DNA of 6,573 nt from a bacterium (GTDB taxonomy: Bacteria; Patescibacteriota; Minisyncoccia; Phycocordibacterales; Phycocordibacteraceae), in NCBI GenBank assembly GCA_021781865.1, contig JAJXVZ010000027.1:1-6573 (forward strand), given 5' to 3'. The notes under the pieces are model-generated. The model saw only the letters and a list, made by a program, of their open reading frames with translations. It was not told the origin of the DNA and did not search any database. The position numbers and the translations under genes were made by a program. Positions 5,488-6,573 of this stretch are shown piece after piece (position 1 is the first letter of the stretch; each line of letters opens with the position of its first letter).

Positions 5488-6477
5488 ATGACTGACCTTG
5501 TCGCAATCGCACGTTCATTTTTTGAACCTGGGAAAGGAATCCTTGCTGCCGATGAAAGCGTACATACTGCGACCGCGCGTCTCGCTTCTTACGGAATTTC
5601 CACGAGTGTAGAAATGCGTCGACAATATCGCGATCTCTTCTTTAACGCAAAAGGTATCGAACGGTATCTTTCAGGGATCATTCTTTTTTCCGAAACGCTT
5701 CTTGAAAAAGGGAATGACGGTGAATTATTCTCTGCTTCGCTCGCCGCGCGCGGAATTTTTCCCGGAGTGAAAGTCGATCTCGGTACAGAACCATTTTCCG
5801 CAAGTCCCGATGAACTCATCACTCAGGGCTTACTCGACCTTCCGACACGGCTTGCCGAGTACAAGAAGCAAGGGGCTGTTTTCACCAAATGGCGTGCCGT
5901 CATTCGTATTGACGGCGATCAATTACCTACGCCAATGGCATTACATGAAAACGCGAAACGTCTTGCGAGTTATGCGAAAGAGGTACAAACGGTCGGTCTT
6001 GTCCCAATTCTGGAACCGGAAGTGTTATACAAAGGCACACATAGTCGTCAGAAAGCGCGTTCGGTTATCACCGAAACACTCGGGACGCTTTTTTCGGTTC
6101 TCGAGGAACAATCGGTCGATCATGCGGGAGTGCTCTTGAAAACGGCGATGGTGCTTTCGGGTGACGCGAGTGGGAAGAAAGATACGCCCGAAGAAGTTGC
6201 CGGGGACACGGTTGCGGCGCTTATGGAGAGCGTGCCGCGGCAAGTAGCGGGTATCGTCTTCCTTTCAGGCGGGCAAACGCCGGATCAAGCAACCGAAAAT
6301 CTTGCCGCGATCACAAAGTACGCAAAAAGCATGCATGCGCCGTGGCCGATTACTTTCTCTTACGCCCGCGCCCTTCAGGAGGAGGCGCTTTCTATATGGA
6401 AAGGGGAAGAAGGAAACATTCCTGTTGCACGAGAGGCATTCCTTACGCGCCTTGCAAAAGTCTCTGCCGCAGTGTAG
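5488..6477 (+). CDS. fba: fructose-bisphosphate aldolase, class I (eukaryote-like)
   Basis: Reversibly cleaves fructose-1,6-bisphosphate to dihydroxyacetone-P and glyceraldehyde-3-P through a Schiff base, without metal. The 329 residues show the full class I set: GKGILAADES (16-24) with Asp22, GVKVDLG (93-99) with Lys95, FTKWRAVIRI (132-141) with Lys134, PILEPEV (173-179) with Glu176 and Glu178, GVLLKTAMV (214-222) with the Schiff-base Lys218, FLSGGQ (258-263) and SYARALQ (291-297) with Arg294. These match rabbit aldolase Asp33, Lys107, Lys146, Glu187, Lys229, Ser271 and Arg303. It is about 35 residues shorter than the animal enzyme and appears to lack its C-terminal Tyr tail. The open frame extends upstream to 5131, but that part is antisense to the kinase; ATG 5488 gives the conserved N-terminus. 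Stop TAG is followed by a second TAG. Confidence 0.96.
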   Translation: MTDLVAIARSFFEPGKGILAADESVHTATARLASYGISTSVEMRRQYRDLFFNAKGIERYLSGIILFSETLLEKGNDGELFSASLAARGIFPGVKVDLGTEPFSASPDELITQGLLDLPTRLAEYKKQGAVFTKWRAVIRIDGDQLPTPMALHENAKRLASYAKEVQTVGLVPILEPEVLYKGTHSRQKARSVITETLGTLFSVLEEQSVDHAGVLLKTAMVLSGDASGKKDTPEEVAGDTVAALMESVPRQVAGIVFLSGGQTPDQATENLAAITKYAKSMHAPWPITFSYARALQEEALSIWKGEEGNIPVAREAFLTRLAKVSAAV

Positions 6478-6483
6478 TAGAAT
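6478..6483 (+). promoter_or_regulatory. possible -10 box of the last gene
   Basis: TAGAAT starts directly after the aldolase stop codon and ends 6 nt before ATG 6490, the same geometry as at the aldolase and transketolase starts. No extended -10 triplet adjoins it and no -35 sits at 16-18 nt (TTGCAA at 6452-6457 is 20 nt away), so it is weaker evidence than the others. Confidence 0.35.
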
Positions 6484-6489
6484 TCCCTT

Positions 6490-6573
6490 ATGGACAATAA
6501 TATACAATTTGATGAGCCGGAATATGCGCAGTCGGCCGCGCATCAGAAAGGTCCGTCGGGACTTACCGGACTC
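6490..6573 (+). CDS. N-terminus of an unidentified protein, cut by the window end
   Basis: ATG 6490 opens 28 codons that run off the window (MDNNIQFDEPEY, later KGPSGLTGL). The visible part is polar and acidic, then Gly/Pro-rich, with no domain that I recognise. Small Parcubacterial membrane proteins often have a similar acidic, DEP-containing N-terminus before a single transmembrane helix; that comparison is from memory and only suggestive. It starts 12 nt after the aldolase stop, has no Shine-Dalgarno, and follows a -10-like box at 6478-6483. Confidence 0.55.
   Translation, partial: MDNNIQFDEPEYAQSAAHQKGPSGLTGL

Overview
The window reads as part of a small, gene-dense bacterial genome, most likely a candidate phyla radiation (Patescibacteria/Parcubacteria-like) lineage. 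That assignment is inference. It rests on a transketolase split into two genes, a compact eukaryote-like class I fructose-bisphosphate aldolase, a divergent Rpe-like epimerase, near-absent intergenic DNA, several start codons lacking a Shine-Dalgarno sequence with a -10 box only 6-7 nt upstream, and a 5' fragment that resembles the C-terminus of a peptidoglycan-binding domain. No mobile element, CRISPR array, tRNA or rRNA is visible.

Layout. Bases 1-86 hold the end of an upstream gene. Bases 87-265 hold a possible 34-codon small ORF and an extended -10 promoter. A plus-strand cluster follows: glyceraldehyde-3-phosphate dehydrogenase (266-1273), ribose-5-phosphate isomerase B (1266-1766), a ribulose-phosphate 3-epimerase-like protein (1780-2469), the transketolase N-terminal subunit (2495-3352), the C-terminal subunit (3345-4334), and a previously easy-to-miss 46-residue single-span membrane peptide (4339-4479). 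A PfkB-family sugar kinase lies on the minus strand (5441-4458); its 3' end overlaps that of the membrane peptide. It is divergent from a class I aldolase (5488-6477), and the two share a 46-bp intergenic region containing a near-perfect dyad. The window ends inside a new plus-strand gene (from 6490).

How the genes fit together. RpiB and the epimerase would interconvert ribose-5-P, ribulose-5-P and xylulose-5-P. The split transketolase moves two-carbon units between these sugars, and the aldolase and GAPDH tie the products to lower glycolysis. The kinase may supply a bisphosphorylated substrate for the aldolase, but its substrate cannot be read from sequence. No transaldolase is present here.

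Most interesting points: (i) a symmetric divergent promoter in which each -10 element overlaps the expected -35 region of the other; (ii) recurrent leaderless-type gene starts; (iii) an Rpe-like enzyme in which both metal-ligand histidines and the active-site serine are replaced; (iv) the small membrane peptide antisense to the kinase 3' end.
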